From Ignavibacteriota bacterium (GTDB lineage: Bacteria > Bacteroidota > Ignavibacteria > Tepidaquicellales > Tepidaquicellaceae), in contig JACREY010000015.1 in NCBI GenBank assembly GCA_016218085.1, forward strand, positions 186,001-250,000: a DNA stretch of 64,000 nucleotides, written 5' to 3'. Each line of letters begins with the position of its first letter. Positions within the stretch are counted from its first letter, which is position 1. The position numbers were made by a program, and so were the translations under genes. The notes under the pieces are model-generated. The model worked only from the letters and a program-made list of their open reading frames with translations. It did no database searches and had not been told where the DNA came from. Of the stretch, positions 63,609 through 64,000 are shown piece by piece.

Positions 63609-64000
63609 CTATTTAATTTCCCAGGTGGAGGGACCCATTAGGAGTTCGTCTATGGTTCCTTCTCCGTATTTTTTCTTTGTATCGGCAATCTGGTTTTCCA
63701 TTTCGACTTCGTAGCGGTTTCGCTGGCGATCGAGGAAGACTCCGAGCGGAAGCGGAAGCGACGGATTATCATAGAAGCTGCTGAGTATGAATGCGAGGTC
63801 TTTTGAAGATTCATCGTGGACGAGGCAATCGTTAATGCTGTGCTTGCCATCGCTTAAATTAATTACAACAGGTTTCCATCCGTCGAGTTTTATGCCTTTA
63901 TCTTTTTGCTTTCCGAATATGAGCGGCTTGCCGTTTTCGAGATAGATTACATTATCGTCTTTGGTTTCTTTATTAGTATACATTTCATACGCACCGTCGT
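63609..64000 (-). CDS. 2-oxoacid:ferredoxin oxidoreductase beta subunit, C-terminal part
   Basis: The frame stays open to the right edge, so the N-terminal TPP-binding part is outside the window. The visible 130 residues include NVIYLENGKPLIFGKQKDKGI, LVHDESSKDLAFILSSFYD and PLPLGVFLDRQRNRYEVEM, which match the C-terminus of KorB-type (2-oxoglutarate) beta subunits. The enzyme would oxidise or form 2-oxoglutarate with ferredoxin, in the oxidative or reductive TCA cycle. Pyruvate or another 2-oxoacid remains possible. Confidence 0.85.
   Translation of the reverse strand, partial: DGAYEMYTNKETKDDNVIYLENGKPLIFGKQKDKGIKLDGWKPVVINLSDGKHSINDCLVHDESSKDLAFILSSFYDNPSLPLPLGVFLDRQRNRYEVEMENQIADTKKKYGEGTIDELLMGPSTWEIK

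Overview
The window is AT-rich bacterial chromosome, most probably from the Ignavibacteria (Bacteroidota/Chlorobi side). Three secreted proteins end in a type IX secretion (T9SS) C-terminal domain with the YPNPFNP core. There is a PorV/PorQ-family protein, a TonB receptor with a carboxypeptidase-like N-terminal domain, a GWxTD-domain protein, a Chlorobi-type EF-P loop (PGNLRAF) and a promoter of the Bacteroidota form TTG-N20-TAnnTTTG. No rRNA, prophage, CRISPR array or transposase gene was seen.

Layout. 1-7.5 kb: a truncated FAD oxidoreductase, an aminotransferase, lipoproteins, methylmalonyl-CoA decarboxylase behind a two-component system, and a GT39-like membrane glycosyltransferase whose N-terminus falls in an unusual frame. 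7.5-8.2 kb: a compact tRNA locus with tRNA-Cys and tRNA-Gly, a tRNA-Cys remnant fused to a GIY-YIG nuclease gene, and two tandem tRNA-Cys half-copies carrying a TCCGCC/GGCGGA palindrome. 8.2-14 kb: a LEA14-like lipoprotein, gap, efp, accB-accC, a membrane protein and a FabL-like enoyl-ACP reductase. 14-14.8 kb: non-coding, with REP-like palindromes. 14.8-18.9 kb: an operon of a giant tubulin-like (Tubulin_2) protein with a SHOCT tail plus two zinc-ribbon proteins. 18.9-23.5 kb (minus): GWxTD, YbbR-like, CPBP, pdxJ, lptB. 23.6-33.1 kb (minus): PorV-like, large exported protein, TonB receptor and a T9SS cargo protein. 33.2-34.8 kb: a 2-hydroxyacid dehydrogenase and engB.

35-49.7 kb (minus) is a long ribosomal-protein cluster from rplB to rplQ, including secY, map, infA, rpmJ and rpoA. 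It is unusual in three ways. It begins at rplB, without rpsJ-rplC-rplD-rplW. Two tRNA-Gln genes sit between rplR and rpsE. An outer-membrane barrel gene with its own terminator sits between rpmD and rplO. Upstream lie moxR and three tandem M16 peptidase genes (49.8-54.7 kb), then a REPIN-like inverted cluster.

55.3-63.4 kb (plus) encodes a metalloprotease/TolB-propeller/barrel protein, two T9SS cargo proteins and a clear homologue of the Leptospira surface protein LipL32. The window ends in the C-terminal part of a 2-oxoacid:ferredoxin oxidoreductase beta subunit (minus). The most noteworthy items are the GIY-YIG/tRNA-Cys palindrome locus, the tubulin-like/zinc-ribbon operon, the LipL32 homologue and the interrupted spc operon.
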